Shown here in pieces: positions 9,461 to 19,187 of a stretch of 64,000 nucleotides of DNA (position 1 is the stretch's first letter; each line of letters starts with the position of its first letter). The notes beneath the pieces are model-generated. The model saw only the letters and a list, made by a program, of their open reading frames with translations. It ran no database searches and was not told the origin of the DNA. The position numbers and the translations under genes are program-made. Source of the DNA: Kordiimonadaceae bacterium (lineage in GTDB: Bacteria > Pseudomonadota > Alphaproteobacteria > Sphingomonadales > Kordiimonadaceae); contig JAEPQB010000003.1 of the NCBI GenBank assembly GCA_017640725.1, positions 124,001 to 188,000 of the forward strand, given 5' to 3'.

Positions 9461-10198
9461 TTAATCAGGCTCATTTGACTGGGCAAATGGATACCAACCG
9501 TTTGGACCGAGCCTTTCAAGCGGCTTAAAGCGCGCTTTATAGTTCATTTTAGGGCTGTTTTTTACGTAATAGCCCAAATAGACATGAGGCTGATTCGCTT
9601 GAGCGGCTCGGTTAATATGGTCGTGGATTAAGTAAGTCCCAATCGACCGACGATCAGCATCCGGGTCGAAGAAGCTGTAGACCATGGATAATCCGTCAGT
9701 TAGTTCGTCAGTTAGCGCGACTGCGATCAGGTCACCAGTCAGCGCTTTTCTGTACTCAATTAACACGGTTTGAACCGGGCTGGATTCTACCATGTCGTCA
9801 AATTCTTCACGGGTCATACCGGCCATCGAGCCGTCCGCATGTCGGTTTTCTAGATAAGCTGTTAATAGGTCAAATTGCTCGTCAGTTGTTACCGGTGGCC
9901 GGACCTCCGATGTAAGGTCGCTGTTTGCTTTTGCTATGCGTTTCAACGATTTACCCGGTGAATAGTGTTTTGCCAGCACGCGCACTGAAACGCATTCCGC
10001 ACAGGTTTCACACGCTGGGCGATAAACAACAGTTTGACTGCGGCGGAAGCCAACCTTGCCCAAGGCTTCATTTAGTGCCTCAGCATCGGGGCCGCGCAAT
10101 TCCGTAAAGACTTTGCGCTCTTCCTCGCCTTCCAAATAAGGGCAGGGTGACGCGGCGGTCACATAAAACTTTGGGAATTGGATGCCTTGATTGGTCAT
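9461..10198 (-). CDS. bpt: aspartate/glutamate leucyltransferase (leucyl-tRNA--protein transferase)
   Basis: Bpt transfers leucine from Leu-tRNA to N-terminal Asp or Glu residues, marking proteins for ClpS/ClpAP degradation (N-end rule). The 245-residue length and the segments ASPCPYLEGEEERKVFTEL and YRPACETCAECVSVRV are characteristic of the ATE/Bpt family; the cysteine-rich ACETCAEC patch is conserved near residue 60. The C-terminal GNAT-like half has LSMVYSFFDPDADRRSIGTY and HVYLGYYVKNSPKMNYKA. It ends about 30 bases before a possible terminator. It starts 35 bases after the SLC13 permease stop and may share its transcript. Confidence 0.94.
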   Translation of the reverse strand: MTNQGIQFPKFYVTAASPCPYLEGEEERKVFTELRGPDAEALNEALGKVGFRRSQTVVYRPACETCAECVSVRVLAKHYSPGKSLKRIAKANSDLTSEVRPPVTTDEQFDLLTAYLENRHADGSMAGMTREEFDDMVESSPVQTVLIEYRKALTGDLIAVALTDELTDGLSMVYSFFDPDADRRSIGTYLIHDHINRAAQANQPHVYLGYYVKNSPKMNYKARFKPLERLGPNGWYPFAQSNEPD

Positions 10199-10232
10199 TC
10201 ACTGCTGCCGGGCAAAGAAGATATTGGTGTTA

Positions 10233-12068
10233 TCAAAGTAAACCATAATACCACGGAACAAACAAAGTGAATGTGATCCACATGATCAATATTAGCGGTG
10301 TCCCGACACGAACAAAGTCTACAAAGCGATAATGGCCGGGCGCCATAACCAGCAAGTTGGTCTGATAGCTCATCGGTGTGGCGAAACTGCAGTTTGCCCC
10401 GAAAATAACAGCCAGAAGGAAGGGCATTGGGTCGACTTGAAGTTCAAGGGCAATTGACACCGCAATTGGGGTAAACAGCACAGCAGTCGCGTTGTTGGAG
10501 AGCACATTGGTTAGCAAAGCAACCAAGATGAAAAAGCCCGACAACAGAACCCAGACCGGCGCGCCAGTCATCATTTCAATTGAAGTGTGGGCCAGCCAGG
10601 CGGCACCACCGGTTCCTTGCATTGCGGCGCCAAGTGCTAACGCCGCCCCAACAATGGTGAATACGCGGCGATCAATGGCGCGGCTTGCCTGACGAACGTT
10701 CAGGCACCTCAAAACCATCATCATGGTCGCGCCCAATAGAGCGGACACAACAATCGGCATTATTTCTAGTGCAGCAGTAAATACGACGCCCACAAACACC
10801 ATAAGTGCTCTGACCGCATATTCTTTCATGGGCACGTCGCTTGCGGACGATTCCATAAGGAGCACGTCCTGATTTTCACGAAGTTCCAAGACGTTGTTGC
10901 GTTCGCCCATGACAAGAAGAACGTCACCAGCCTCGAGCCTCAGCTGCGATAGCGCTGCTCTGATCATGCGGCTTCGGCGCTGAACACCCAGTACGGAACA
11001 ACCGGTTTCAGCCCGAAAGCCACTTTGCGCAAGTGTGCGGCCATCAAGGCGAGAGGCAGGGGCAATGACCGCCTCTGCCAGTACTCTTCGTTGCCCCGCT
11101 TGTTCATCTAACGAGTCTTCACCTTCTGCATCAGCAACAAGGTCGGGCGAAGCATTTAATAGATCCGTCATCACGCCGCGGGTAGCGGCAACCATCACGA
11201 TGTCGCCCACAGAAAGCGTGATATCATCATACGGGGGCAGCAGCTTCTGATGTCCTCGCTGGATCATGCGTACAGTTACATCTTTAAGCCCAGGAAACAT
11301 GCCGGCGATGGCTTGCTGGCCTACCAAGCCATTATCTGGAGCCAATTCCATTTGGAACAGAAACTGTTTGCCACCGCTTCCGGCGAGGCGTTTTGCGATA
11401 CCACTCCGGTCTACAAGTAGTCGTGGCGCTATGAAAATCACATACAGAAAGCCTACTGCCGCCATTGCTGCACCCGGCACAGTAAAGTCGAAAAAGGCAA
11501 TTGTGCCGCCGTGTGACTGTTCGTAGGCGCCTGCGGCCAAGAGGTTGGTACTTGAACCAATTTTAGTCATGTTACCGCCGAGAATTGCGGCAAAACTCAA
11601 AGGCATCATAACCTGGGCTGACTGTTTGCCCAGTTTTTCAGCCAAAGCACCCAAGATAGGAATAAAAATAACCACCACAGGCGTATTGTTCATGATTGCT
11701 GATATCAGCATCACAACCATGAGGCATGCCAACATAACTACATTCGGGTGGGTCTGCCCCCAGCTAACCAGCATGCTTGCTGGTGCATTCAAGGCGCCGG
11801 TTTGCACCAAGCCTTGCCCTACGACCAGTAAAGCCATAATCGTCACCAGGGACGGGTCTGCAAAACCGCGCAATATGTCGCGACTGGATAGGATTGCGAC
11901 TCCCTCAGCGTTCTGCATCGGCAGCACATGAAAAACAGTCAGCAGAAGGGCTACGGTAGCAATGGAAGAGAGTTCCAGGGGAATTCGGTCGTAAGAATAG
12001 GCTGCGATAGCCCCAATGACGATCGCGAACGTAATCCACATTTGTAATGTAGGTTCAACAAGTTCCAC
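10233..12068 (-). CDS. SLC13-family permease with two RCK_C (TrkA-C) domains
   Basis: This protein of about 611 residues is a divalent-anion/sodium symporter-type carrier. Two hydrophobic halves (about 10-190 and 405-611) flank a cytoplasmic insert of two TrkA-C-like domains: one ends SVGDIVMVAATRGVMTDLL, the other LRLEAGDVLLVMGERNNV. Signature segments are MNNTPVVVIFIPIL and SNNATAVLFTPIAV, the paired S/NNT motifs of the family, and NCSFATPMSYQTNLLVMAPG. Such proteins often carry sulfate, thiosulfate or dicarboxylates; the specificity cannot be read here. I prefer the GTG at 12068 (ELVEPTLQMW) because it fits family N-termini; a TTG at 12101 would add eleven residues. Confidence 0.88.
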   Translation of the reverse strand: MELVEPTLQMWITFAIVIGAIAAYSYDRIPLELSSIATVALLLTVFHVLPMQNAEGVAILSSRDILRGFADPSLVTIMALLVVGQGLVQTGALNAPASMLVSWGQTHPNVVMLACLMVVMLISAIMNNTPVVVIFIPILGALAEKLGKQSAQVMMPLSFAAILGGNMTKIGSSTNLLAAGAYEQSHGGTIAFFDFTVPGAAMAAVGFLYVIFIAPRLLVDRSGIAKRLAGSGGKQFLFQMELAPDNGLVGQQAIAGMFPGLKDVTVRMIQRGHQKLLPPYDDITLSVGDIVMVAATRGVMTDLLNASPDLVADAEGEDSLDEQAGQRRVLAEAVIAPASRLDGRTLAQSGFRAETGCSVLGVQRRSRMIRAALSQLRLEAGDVLLVMGERNNVLELRENQDVLLMESSASDVPMKEYAVRALMVFVGVVFTAALEIMPIVVSALLGATMMMVLRCLNVRQASRAIDRRVFTIVGAALALGAAMQGTGGAAWLAHTSIEMMTGAPVWVLLSGFFILVALLTNVLSNNATAVLFTPIAVSIALELQVDPMPFLLAVIFGANCSFATPMSYQTNLLVMAPGHYRFVDFVRVGTPLILIMWITFTLFVPWYYGLL

Positions 12069-12167
12069 GGTCGACCGTTTCCGCCCTTCATTCCTGATCA
12101 ATGGGTAATGTTACCGTCGCGACAGTGGAAGACAAGCAGAAAAGGCTATGGACAACAGTCAGTTGGC

Positions 12168-13091
12168 TTAGTTGCCGCCTGTCAAGTTTGGTGGAACTAC
12201 AGGTGCTTCGCGCAGAATAAGGACCGTAATCCTGCGGTTTTCGCTGCGGGTGGGATTGTCGGGATACAATGGGTCAGTGCCCGCTTTGCCAATCACTTCA
12301 AAGAAGCGATCTCCGGTAACGCCAGAATCGTCCAACACCCGGCGCGCGGAATTGGCGCGATCTGCACTAAGTTCCCAGTTGCTGCTGCCTTGAGTGCCGG
12401 TAAAATTGCCGCCATCTGTATGACCCTGAATGGTGATCCGGTTGGGCAGATCCTGAATTGAGGCACCAATTTCAATCAGCATATCGCGGGCATAATTGTA
12501 AAGTTCATCCGTGCCCTGTCTGAACATGGCCCGCTGATCCTTGTCAATCAGCTGAATCTTCATGCCATCTTCCGTGATTTCCATAATCAATTGATCGGAC
12601 AGGTCCGACAGGGTGGGAGACTGCTGAATCGCTAAACGCAGTTGTTCCTGCATCTGTTCAAATGATAGGTCTTCCTGCTCGCGAATGCGGTTTGCGGCCT
12701 CAATGATGTCTCGCAAGTCCGGGTCACCGCCGCCCTCAGCGTCTGCACCATCATTATCGCCAGATGTTTGACCTGTTTGCGGGGGGCCTGGCTGCGAAAT
12801 CAATACGGCGGGCGATGGGTTGGACCCCATAGAGTCTTCAGATGGCGGATTAATCGCATCTACACCTGACCGACCAGACACGGCAGCCGTTGTAGGGGAG
12901 AAATAGTCTGCAAGACCCGCCAGCGTTTCTGGCGGTGCAACATTCAACAGCCACAAAAGCATAAAGAACGCCATCATGGCGGTCGTGAAATCGGCATAGG
13001 CCACCTTCCAGGCGCCACCGTGGTGTCCACCACCTTCAACCTTCTTCACCTTCTTGATGATCGGTTTTACTGCGTCTTCTTCACCAGCCAA
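12168..13091 (-). CDS. motB: flagellar motor stator protein MotB
   Basis: MotB anchors the flagellar stator to peptidoglycan and forms the proton channel with MotA. The 307-residue protein has one N-terminal membrane helix, AYADFTTAMMAFFMLLWLLN, with the essential proton-carrying aspartate at about residue 34. A long linker follows, then an OmpA-like peptidoglycan-binding domain with ITIQGHTDGG and LSADRANSARRVLDDSGV. The start is a TTG at 13091; AGGA lies seven bases upstream and no ATG precedes the membrane helix. motA is not in the window, and MotB on its own is common in alphaproteobacteria. The gene is separated by about 100 bases from each neighbour. Confidence 0.92.
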   Translation of the reverse strand: MAGEEDAVKPIIKKVKKVEGGGHHGGAWKVAYADFTTAMMAFFMLLWLLNVAPPETLAGLADYFSPTTAAVSGRSGVDAINPPSEDSMGSNPSPAVLISQPGPPQTGQTSGDNDGADAEGGGDPDLRDIIEAANRIREQEDLSFEQMQEQLRLAIQQSPTLSDLSDQLIMEITEDGMKIQLIDKDQRAMFRQGTDELYNYARDMLIEIGASIQDLPNRITIQGHTDGGNFTGTQGSSNWELSADRANSARRVLDDSGVTGDRFFEVIGKAGTDPLYPDNPTRSENRRITVLILREAPVVPPNLTGGN

Positions 13092-13209
13092 TGTCTATTC
13101 CTGTTGTCGTTCGACAGCCATAACATGCGCCACTATTGCAGCAGATGGTTAACAACTCGTTCACACTGTTGTCTGCTCACCACGGCGTCTCGGCAGCACA
13201 ATCCAACAA

Positions 13210-15648
13210 TTATTCAATTGGTTCAAGCACTAGCACGGCTGAAGCATTTGCTGGAACCGCTGTTTCTGTTGGTATCTCGAAATATTGCACGTTCAACCAA
13301 TCATCAAAAAGGTCTCCATAGTGATCGGAGAACGGATTTCCTGACTGACCAGTTGGTTGAACAAACAAGGACGCGTCCAAGTCCGACATGTCGAAAATTC
13401 CGCGATAGCTTGGCCCAAACGTAGAGTGGTTTAAAGTCCGAGGATTGGTGCTCACGCCCGCTACGTTAACAGTGAAGCGACCACCTGGAACTGGCGCACT
13501 CAGCTCAAAAACATCTTTAAGTCCAGGGATTTGGCTCATAGGGCGATGGCTTTGATGAAGCAGGTGACTTTGGCCCCACCGCCAAGATTGCCAGTCTGGG
13601 CCGTGAGTGTCGCTCAGCTCAGCCAGTGTTTTGTCCATCGCGCTTTTAGCAAGTGCGCTGCATGTTTCAACTTCGTCTTCCGTAGTACCGTCGTCACACC
13701 AAGCCAGGGCTTCACTTTCTCCAATGGGTGGCAACGCATAATAGCCTGTGTTCCAAGCGCTTGGGTCAGAGCTTGTCGACCAAAACAGGCTGGATTTTAT
13801 CAATCGTGGTCTCTGCCTTGTGAAGCTGCTGTACAAATCACCGAGTTCGTCAGACATCAGCAGTTCTTGGTAATGGCGCACCCACGTATATAAGATCAGC
13901 GGTTCACTGGTTTCAGTTGCCATGTTGCCGTCCCAAGCGGCCAAGGCATCCTTGACGGGCGATGCTTCGAGCGCATCAATCATCCAAGGCAGAATATCTC
14001 TAGCCATGTCAGAAATGGTGTCTGCATGAAGAGCAGCAAAAGTGTCGGATGTATGTTGATCTGTTTCACCGAGCACTGAACGAATACGGTTGCCTCGATA
14101 CGGCAACGACCAGTCGTGAGTGATAAAATGTGGGTAGTCTTTATCTACGACTTTTTCGTTTGCGGTAGCGATGACGTTACTTGTCGGGTTGAACCTGGTT
14201 GGCAGCTCGTCGTATGCTACAAATCCCTGCCAATCGTACTTGCTGTCCCAGCCAGGGGAAGGCAATAAGCCGCCAATTTCATTGTCTGCGCGACGCACAG
14301 GAACAAGGGCCGGGGCGTAATATCCAATATTACCGTCGGTATCCGCATAAATCATATTTTGTTGCGGGCCTCGATAGTATTTTCCTGCTGCCTGGAATTC
14401 TTCGAAATTGGTGGCTTGCCCAAGTTTTTGAAGGGCAACCACACCCGTGTCTTCTGGCATGAGGGCGGTCCACTGCAGCGCAATAACGTGATCATCACCG
14501 GTAAATTCTTCGCTTCCCGCGTATACATCTGACACCACTGGGCCATGGCGCGTTTCGCGAACGGGAAGCACAACATCTTCACCGCCGCGCACTTTAATAA
14601 CTTCTTCCCGAACAACAAAAGCCTTGGGTCCTTCAGGCGTGAGGTAACTGTCCTCATCAACCAACTTTTCGATGAACAGATCCATAATGTCGGGGGCTGT
14701 ATTGGTGAAGCCCCATGAAATGTGGTCGTTGCGTCCCAGAACTACACCTGGTGCCCCTGGGAAGCTCACGCCGACGATGTTTGTATTTTTTGTACGATCA
14801 TGCAGCCGCGTCAGATACCAGATCGAAGGTGTTGTTAGTCCCAGGTGTGGGTCGTTTGCTAGCAGCGGCAGTCCGCTCTGGGTTTTTTCCCCAGACACGA
14901 CCCAATTATTAGAGCCATAGCCTTCTGGCTTTGCGGGACCGAGCGCAGTGGCCGCAGCAAGCAAAGGTGCCTGGTCATAAAGCGATGCCAGCGAAGGCAT
15001 GGTCCTTGGTTCTTCACCAGGGTAGGCGGGATAAAGGCTAGCCACTTGCTGCGGCGACAGCTTCTTCAAAAGCCTGGCACGGGCAACCTCATGCCGGGCA
15101 TTGCCTGACAAATCGAGCCACATCATCTTCTGCCAAACTAGGGAATCGACTGGTGTCCAAGGCTCAGGAACCACGCCCGTTAGGACAAATTCAGGGGGCA
15201 AGGCTCCTCGGTGGCTATTAACAAAAGCGTTCACGCCCGCAGCATAACTCTCCAGTGTAACGACAGTCTCAGCAGGCAGTCCATCCAAAGCTGATTTAGC
15301 CCGATGCGTGAAACCTAGGGTCCTGAAGAAACGATCAAAACCAAGTCCAGCTTCTCCGAGAACTTCGGCAACCTTGCCGGAACCAATGCGCCTGTTCATC
15401 TCCATTTGCCACAATCGGTCTTGTGCATGGGAAAAACCTAGGCCAAATGCCAAGTCATTCTCACTGCCGGCATCGATGTGGGGAACACCATGCTCGTCTC
15501 TTGCAATGGTTATTGTGGCCTCAGGTCCTTTAATTTCAATTGTGCCGTCGAGTTGCGGCAGGCTGCTTTGCAACCATCCGTATCCGATTGCCAGAAACGT
15601 GAATAGAACTACTGCAACAAAAGAAAGCCAAAATTTCCAGGGTTTCAT
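13210..15648 (-). CDS. penicillin acylase-family (Ntn) hydrolase
   Basis: This 812-residue exported precursor should be cut autocatalytically into two chains, giving an N-terminal serine nucleophile that hydrolyses amide bonds such as acyl-homoserine lactones or beta-lactam side chains. The N-terminus is a signal/anchor (WLSFVAVVLFTFLAIGYGW). The alpha chain has ARDEHGVPHIDA and FSHAQDRLWQMEMNRRIGSG. The processing site is GYG/SNNWVVSG, placing the nucleophile near residue 246. HLGLTTPSIWYL and NIGYYAPALVPVRR follow the family pattern. GGGAG lies about six bases before the ATG at 15648, so it is preferred over an upstream ATG at 15816. Substrate is unknown; quorum-signal acylase is one possibility among several. 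Confidence 0.9.
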   Translation of the reverse strand: MKPWKFWLSFVAVVLFTFLAIGYGWLQSSLPQLDGTIEIKGPEATITIARDEHGVPHIDAGSENDLAFGLGFSHAQDRLWQMEMNRRIGSGKVAEVLGEAGLGFDRFFRTLGFTHRAKSALDGLPAETVVTLESYAAGVNAFVNSHRGALPPEFVLTGVVPEPWTPVDSLVWQKMMWLDLSGNARHEVARARLLKKLSPQQVASLYPAYPGEEPRTMPSLASLYDQAPLLAAATALGPAKPEGYGSNNWVVSGEKTQSGLPLLANDPHLGLTTPSIWYLTRLHDRTKNTNIVGVSFPGAPGVVLGRNDHISWGFTNTAPDIMDLFIEKLVDEDSYLTPEGPKAFVVREEVIKVRGGEDVVLPVRETRHGPVVSDVYAGSEEFTGDDHVIALQWTALMPEDTGVVALQKLGQATNFEEFQAAGKYYRGPQQNMIYADTDGNIGYYAPALVPVRRADNEIGGLLPSPGWDSKYDWQGFVAYDELPTRFNPTSNVIATANEKVVDKDYPHFITHDWSLPYRGNRIRSVLGETDQHTSDTFAALHADTISDMARDILPWMIDALEASPVKDALAAWDGNMATETSEPLILYTWVRHYQELLMSDELGDLYSSFTRQRPRLIKSSLFWSTSSDPSAWNTGYYALPPIGESEALAWCDDGTTEDEVETCSALAKSAMDKTLAELSDTHGPDWQSWRWGQSHLLHQSHRPMSQIPGLKDVFELSAPVPGGRFTVNVAGVSTNPRTLNHSTFGPSYRGIFDMSDLDASLFVQPTGQSGNPFSDHYGDLFDDWLNVQYFEIPTETAVPANASAVLVLEPIE

Positions 15649-15843
15649 AACCGCTCCCACGCAAAACAAAAAACGCCATATGGACATGACTATATGCCGA
15701 ACAGTTGGAATGCCAACCGGCAACATGGCAAATTTCCCCTTATTCACAAGCCGCTCACCGCTAGTTGTTGTAACGTTAAGAGCGCCTGCCACGTCTAATG
15801 GGTAAATTGAATGCATTGAAAGATCAGAAAGTAGGGGCTCAAC

Positions 15844-16344
15844 ATGAAAAAATTTCTTTGGACAGCAGCGATCAGCTTGGCGGTTGCAGTGCCGACATCA
15901 GCAAACAACTTTTCCTTTTTGACTGAAACCGCAGTTGCCGAGCGGCAAGAAGCATCAAAAGACCTACCGCTGGCTATCGGCGGCTATGATCCAACGCTAT
16001 ATTTTGCTGGTGGTCTTCCAAAGCCCGGCAATGCAGCGATTTCGTACGCCTTTGAGGGGCAACGCTATTATTTTGCCAATTATGAAAGCCGACAAAGCTT
16101 TATTGATGATCCAAAGAAATATGCCCCTCAATATGCCGGTCACTGTGCCTTCGCCATGTCTGAACACCAAACATCGGCAGCCAATCCCACTGTGTTCACT
16201 ATTCAGGACAACAAGCTGTTTTTATTTGAAAATGAAATGAAGCTGGAAATGTGGAAAACCAACAGCCGTAAGTTTCGCATTCTTGCTGACAAAAGGTGGG
16301 AACTGGAAGCAAAGAATTTTTCAAAGTTCCGCGCTGAATTTTAA
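15844..16344 (+). CDS. secreted YHS-domain protein
   Basis: A 166-residue protein with a signal peptide (about 1-20, ending PTSA). It carries one YHS domain at about residues 42-130: LAIGGYDPTLYFAGGLPKPG, then the strand YYFANYESRQSFIDDPKKYA and PQYAGHCAFAMS. YHS domains are often found with metal-related proteins, but the role is not established. It is divergent from the penicillin acylase gene with about 200 bases between them; I see no clear promoter there. Confidence 0.85.
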   Translation: MKKFLWTAAISLAVAVPTSANNFSFLTETAVAERQEASKDLPLAIGGYDPTLYFAGGLPKPGNAAISYAFEGQRYYFANYESRQSFIDDPKKYAPQYAGHCAFAMSEHQTSAANPTVFTIQDNKLFLFENEMKLEMWKTNSRKFRILADKRWELEAKNFSKFRAEF

Positions 16345-16423
16345 TCTCTAAATCAGCACCACAGTCTGGACTTTGCTGCATCTGTAACTTACTCAGAGAG
16401 CGCAATGGTTTCAGGAGGTGCGC

Positions 16424-17308
16424 GTGGCACAGGTTGCTTTTCTTGGTCTCGGTGTAATGGGCTACCCAATGGCAGGACATTTGGTCCGCGCGGGGCATAC
16501 GGTAACTGTTTACAATCGATCTGAAGACAAGGCAGATCGATGGCTTGAAGAATATAGCGATCAAGCCTCAGCCGACGTTTTTTCAGCACCCACGCCTGCA
16601 GGCGCTGCCGCTGATGCAGACATTGTTTTTGCCTGTGTGGGGCAGGATAAAGACGTCGCAGATATCTGTGCCGGTGAAAATGGTGCATTCCATGCGATGC
16701 GGTCGGGCGCTGTTTTTGTGGATCATACAACGGCGTCAGCTGACTGCGCTCGCGCGATGGCAGAGGCCGCGACAGCAAAAGGTCTCGGATTTGTTGATGC
16801 CCCTGTTTCAGGCGGAGAGGCGGGCGCTGTGAACGGCGTTTTGACCATTATGTGTGGTGGTGCGAACGAGCACTTCCAAATTGCTGAGCCAGTCATGCAG
16901 GCTTACGGCAAGTCCATACGGTTGCTTGGTGCCGTGGGCTCAGGGCAACTGGCCAAAATGGTCAATCAGATATGCATCGCGGGTGTGGTGCAGGGCCTGG
17001 CTGAAGCGCTACATTTTGCTATGGAGGCGGGCCTGGACGCCAAAAGCGTTGTTGATGTGATTAGCAAAGGTGCGGCGCAAAGCTGGCAGATGGAAAATCG
17101 AGCAAGCACGATGATCGACGGTGAGTTTGATTTTGGATTTGCTGTAGACTGGATGCGGAAGGACCTTGGTATTGTGCTTGAGGAGGCGTCCCGCATGGGC
17201 GTTTCGCTGCCATTGACGGCGCTTGTTGATCAATTTTACACGGACGTGCAGCGTTTGGGTGGCAACCGTAATGACACTTCGAGCCTTATTCGACGCTTCA
17301 GAGGATAG
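16424..17308 (+). CDS. NAD(P)-dependent oxidoreductase, 3-hydroxyisobutyrate dehydrogenase family
   Basis: This 294-residue beta-hydroxyacid dehydrogenase should oxidise a 3-hydroxyacid or reduce the matching semialdehyde. It opens with a Rossmann fold, FLGLGVMGYPMAGHL, the GxGxMGxxMAxxL nucleotide-binding signature. The substrate segment VDAPVSGGEAGAVNG and the catalytic-lysine helix GSGQLAKMVNQ are both present, and the C-terminal all-helical domain is complete. Two GTG codons precede this reading. AGGAGG at 16413-16418 sits five bases before the second one (16424), so that start is preferred over 16418. The gene is followed after 24 bases by a persulfide dioxygenase-like gene and probably shares its mRNA. 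Confidence 0.9.
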   Translation: MAQVAFLGLGVMGYPMAGHLVRAGHTVTVYNRSEDKADRWLEEYSDQASADVFSAPTPAGAAADADIVFACVGQDKDVADICAGENGAFHAMRSGAVFVDHTTASADCARAMAEAATAKGLGFVDAPVSGGEAGAVNGVLTIMCGGANEHFQIAEPVMQAYGKSIRLLGAVGSGQLAKMVNQICIAGVVQGLAEALHFAMEAGLDAKSVVDVISKGAAQSWQMENRASTMIDGEFDFGFAVDWMRKDLGIVLEEASRMGVSLPLTALVDQFYTDVQRLGGNRNDTSSLIRRFRG

Positions 17309-17332
17309 TGTGATTATGTGGGAACGATACCA

Positions 17333-18049
17333 ATGATTTTTCGGCAGCTTTTTGACCATGACACTTGGACCTATACTTACCTGCTTGCGGATGAGAACAG
17401 TCGTGAGGCAGTGATTATCGACCCTGTGGTCGAAAAAATGCCTCTCTACACGCAGCTCTTCAAAGAGTTGGATGTCAAGCTCACGCATGCCATCGATACG
17501 CATGTCCATGCCGATCATGTCACGGCGCTGGGTACACTCCGCGAAACTTTTGGTGCCAAAGCAGTCCACGGAGCGGCTTCCACTGCGACTGGCATTGATC
17601 GTCTGCTGGAAGATGGTGAAGACCTGGCGTTTGGCAAGCACCGTCTGAGGGGTATTGCGACGCCCGGCCACACGGATGACAGCTTCAGCTATCTGCTGTC
17701 GGCAAATGGGCAGGATATGGTGTTCACTGGTGATACTTTGCTTATCCGAGGCAGTGGACGAACTGATTTCCAAAATGGCGATGCTGGGACACAGTACGAC
17801 AGCATTCACAATCGATTGCTGACGCTGCCAGCGGACACAGTTGTTTATCCCGGGCACGATTATCGCGGCATGACGGAAAGCCGCATTGGTGAGGAAAAGC
17901 GTCACAATCCGCGTTTGCAGGTCGCCAATAAGCAAGAGTATGTCGAGTTGATGGATAACCTGAACCTACCAAACCCCAAATTCATGGATGTGGCTGTACC
18001 AGCCAACCTGGAGGCGGGATACAGCTACGCCACTGAATATCACATTTAA
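17333..18049 (+). CDS. ETHE1-like MBL-fold hydrolase (probable persulfide dioxygenase)
   Basis: The 238-residue metallo-beta-lactamase-fold protein has a full metal set: THVHADH (the HxHxDH motif), TPGHTDDSF, FTGDTL and YPGHDY. GSGRTDFQNGDAGTQYDSIH is the hallmark of the ETHE1/Blh group, mononuclear iron enzymes that oxidise glutathione persulfide to sulfite. Length matches ETHE1 (about 240). The ATG at 17333 follows GGGA by about nine bases; a GTG at 17318 is the alternative. It probably forms an operon with the HIBADH-family gene upstream. Confidence 0.87.
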   Translation: MIFRQLFDHDTWTYTYLLADENSREAVIIDPVVEKMPLYTQLFKELDVKLTHAIDTHVHADHVTALGTLRETFGAKAVHGAASTATGIDRLLEDGEDLAFGKHRLRGIATPGHTDDSFSYLLSANGQDMVFTGDTLLIRGSGRTDFQNGDAGTQYDSIHNRLLTLPADTVVYPGHDYRGMTESRIGEEKRHNPRLQVANKQEYVELMDNLNLPNPKFMDVAVPANLEAGYSYATEYHI

Positions 18050-18062
18050 TGTCGCTTTTCCG

Positions 18063-18091
18063 TTGACATGCGCGGGATAGGGCAGTAGTAC
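18063..18091 (+). promoter_or_regulatory. candidate sigma-70-type promoter for rpsD
   Basis: TTGACA at 18063-18068 is followed after 17 bases by TAGTAC at 18086-18091, a perfect -35 with a poor -10 (three of six). It lies about 120 bases before the rpsD start, in the gap after the ETHE1-like gene. Confidence 0.35.
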
Positions 18092-18208
18092 CCGCCCGTT
18101 AATGAATGGTCAGGGCAATGGTGACCCTGTCCGCACGAGCAACATAGTGCCTTATCGACTATCGGACTGCACACGCTCGTGGCGCTTAGAATAAAAGGAG
18201 CGATTCGC

Positions 18209-18820
18209 ATGTCCAAGCGTATTCAAGCGAAATACAAGATCGACCGCCGTATGGGCGAAAACATCTGGGGCCGCGCAAAATCCCCAGTGAACAACCGTGA
18301 ATATGGCCCAGGTCAACACGGTCAGCGCCGTAAAGGCAAGCTGTCTGACTTCGGTATTCAGCTGCGTGCCAAGCAAAAGCTTAAAGGCTACTATGGCAGC
18401 ATCACGGAAAAGCAGTTCCGCCGCTATTATGACGAAGCAGTACGTCGCAAGGGCGACACAGGTGAAAACCTCATCGGCATTCTTGAGTGCCGCCTCGACG
18501 CTGTTGTTTACCGCGCCAAGTTTGTACCAACAGTGTTTGGTGCGCGTCAGTTCGTAAACCACGGCCACGTCCTGGTGAACGGCAAGCGCTGTAATATTCC
18601 TTCGCGCCTTCTGAAAGCTGGTGACGTTGTTGAAGTTCGCGAGAAAGCCCGCGGCATTCCAATGGTTATTGAAGCTGGCCAAAGCCCAGAGCGTGAGCAC
18701 CCAGAGTATGTAACTGTTGACGGTTTCAAAGCCACTTACGTTCGTGTCCCAACCCTGGACGAAGTTCCATACCCAGTAATTATGGAACCAAACCTGGTGG
18801 TGGAATTCTACTCTCGTTAA
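18209..18820 (+). CDS. rpsD: 30S ribosomal protein S4
   Basis: S4 binds 16S rRNA early in small-subunit assembly and helps maintain decoding accuracy. The 203-residue product begins [20 protein letters not shown] and contains [17 protein letters not shown], then the S4 RNA-binding domain [20 protein letters not shown] and [15 protein letters not shown]. It has the alphaproteobacterial form, without the zinc-binding cysteine cluster near the N-terminus. AAGGAG lies eight bases before the ATG at 18209. As in many alphaproteobacteria, rpsD stands alone, away from the large ribosomal operons, and ends at a terminator. Confidence 0.97.
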   Translation: MSKRIQAKYKIDRRMGENIWGRAKSPVNNREYGPGQHGQRRKGKLSDFGIQLRAKQKLKGYYGSITEKQFRRYYDEAVRRKGDTGENLIGILECRLDAVVYRAKFVPTVFGARQFVNHGHVLVNGKRCNIPSRLLKAGDVVEVREKARGIPMVIEAGQSPEREHPEYVTVDGFKATYVRVPTLDEVPYPVIMEPNLVVEFYSR

Positions 18821-18845
18821 TAACGAGATACTTCAGAATTATGGG

Positions 18846-18872
18846 GGCTGCCCTTTTGGGGCGGCCTTTTTT
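18846..18872 (+). terminator. rho-independent terminator after rpsD
   Basis: GGCTGCCC and GGGCGGCC pair over eight positions (one G-T) around a short T-rich loop and run directly into six T residues. Confidence 0.85.
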
Positions 18873-18911
18873 CGTTTTGAATTCCGAATACATGCGAGTT
18901 AGGAATATGTG

Positions 18912-19187
18912 ATGGCAGTGTACGTTGACAATGCAATGATCCCGTTTCACGGGCTGCACATGAACCACATGCTGGCTGATTCTGTGGATGAACTGCTTGA
19001 GATGGCCACCAAGCTTGGCATCGATCACAAGTGGTTGCAAAAGCCCGGCACACACCAGGTACATTTTGACATCAGCGCAGAGCGCCGCGCCCTTGCGCTA
19101 GCCATGGGCGCCATTTCTATTACTTACAAGCAGGCAGGCCGTATAACTTATGCTCGCAAGATGGCGATGAAGCGGGCAGCGGAATAG
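18912..19187 (+). CDS. DUF4031 domain-containing protein
   Basis: This 91-residue cytoplasmic protein has the DUF4031 pattern: AVYVDNAMIPFHG at the start, then MLADSVDELLEMATKLGI, and HVHFD-like H-F-D-I-S before a segment rich in ALAMGAI. Its function is not known. AGGA at 18901-18904 is seven bases before the ATG at 18912. The stop codon touches the stop of the racemase-like gene on the other strand with no bases between. Confidence 0.8.
   Translation: MAVYVDNAMIPFHGLHMNHMLADSVDELLEMATKLGIDHKWLQKPGTHQVHFDISAERRALALAMGAISITYKQAGRITYARKMAMKRAAE

Noticed and set aside
15649-15816. A 56-residue extension of the penicillin acylase-type protein
   Set aside because: GGGAG and a signal peptide favour the ATG at 15648.
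17009-17935. A 308-codon open frame on the minus strand
   Set aside because: It lies fully opposite the HIBADH and ETHE1-like genes, which have clear family motifs, and has no family resemblance or ribosome site.
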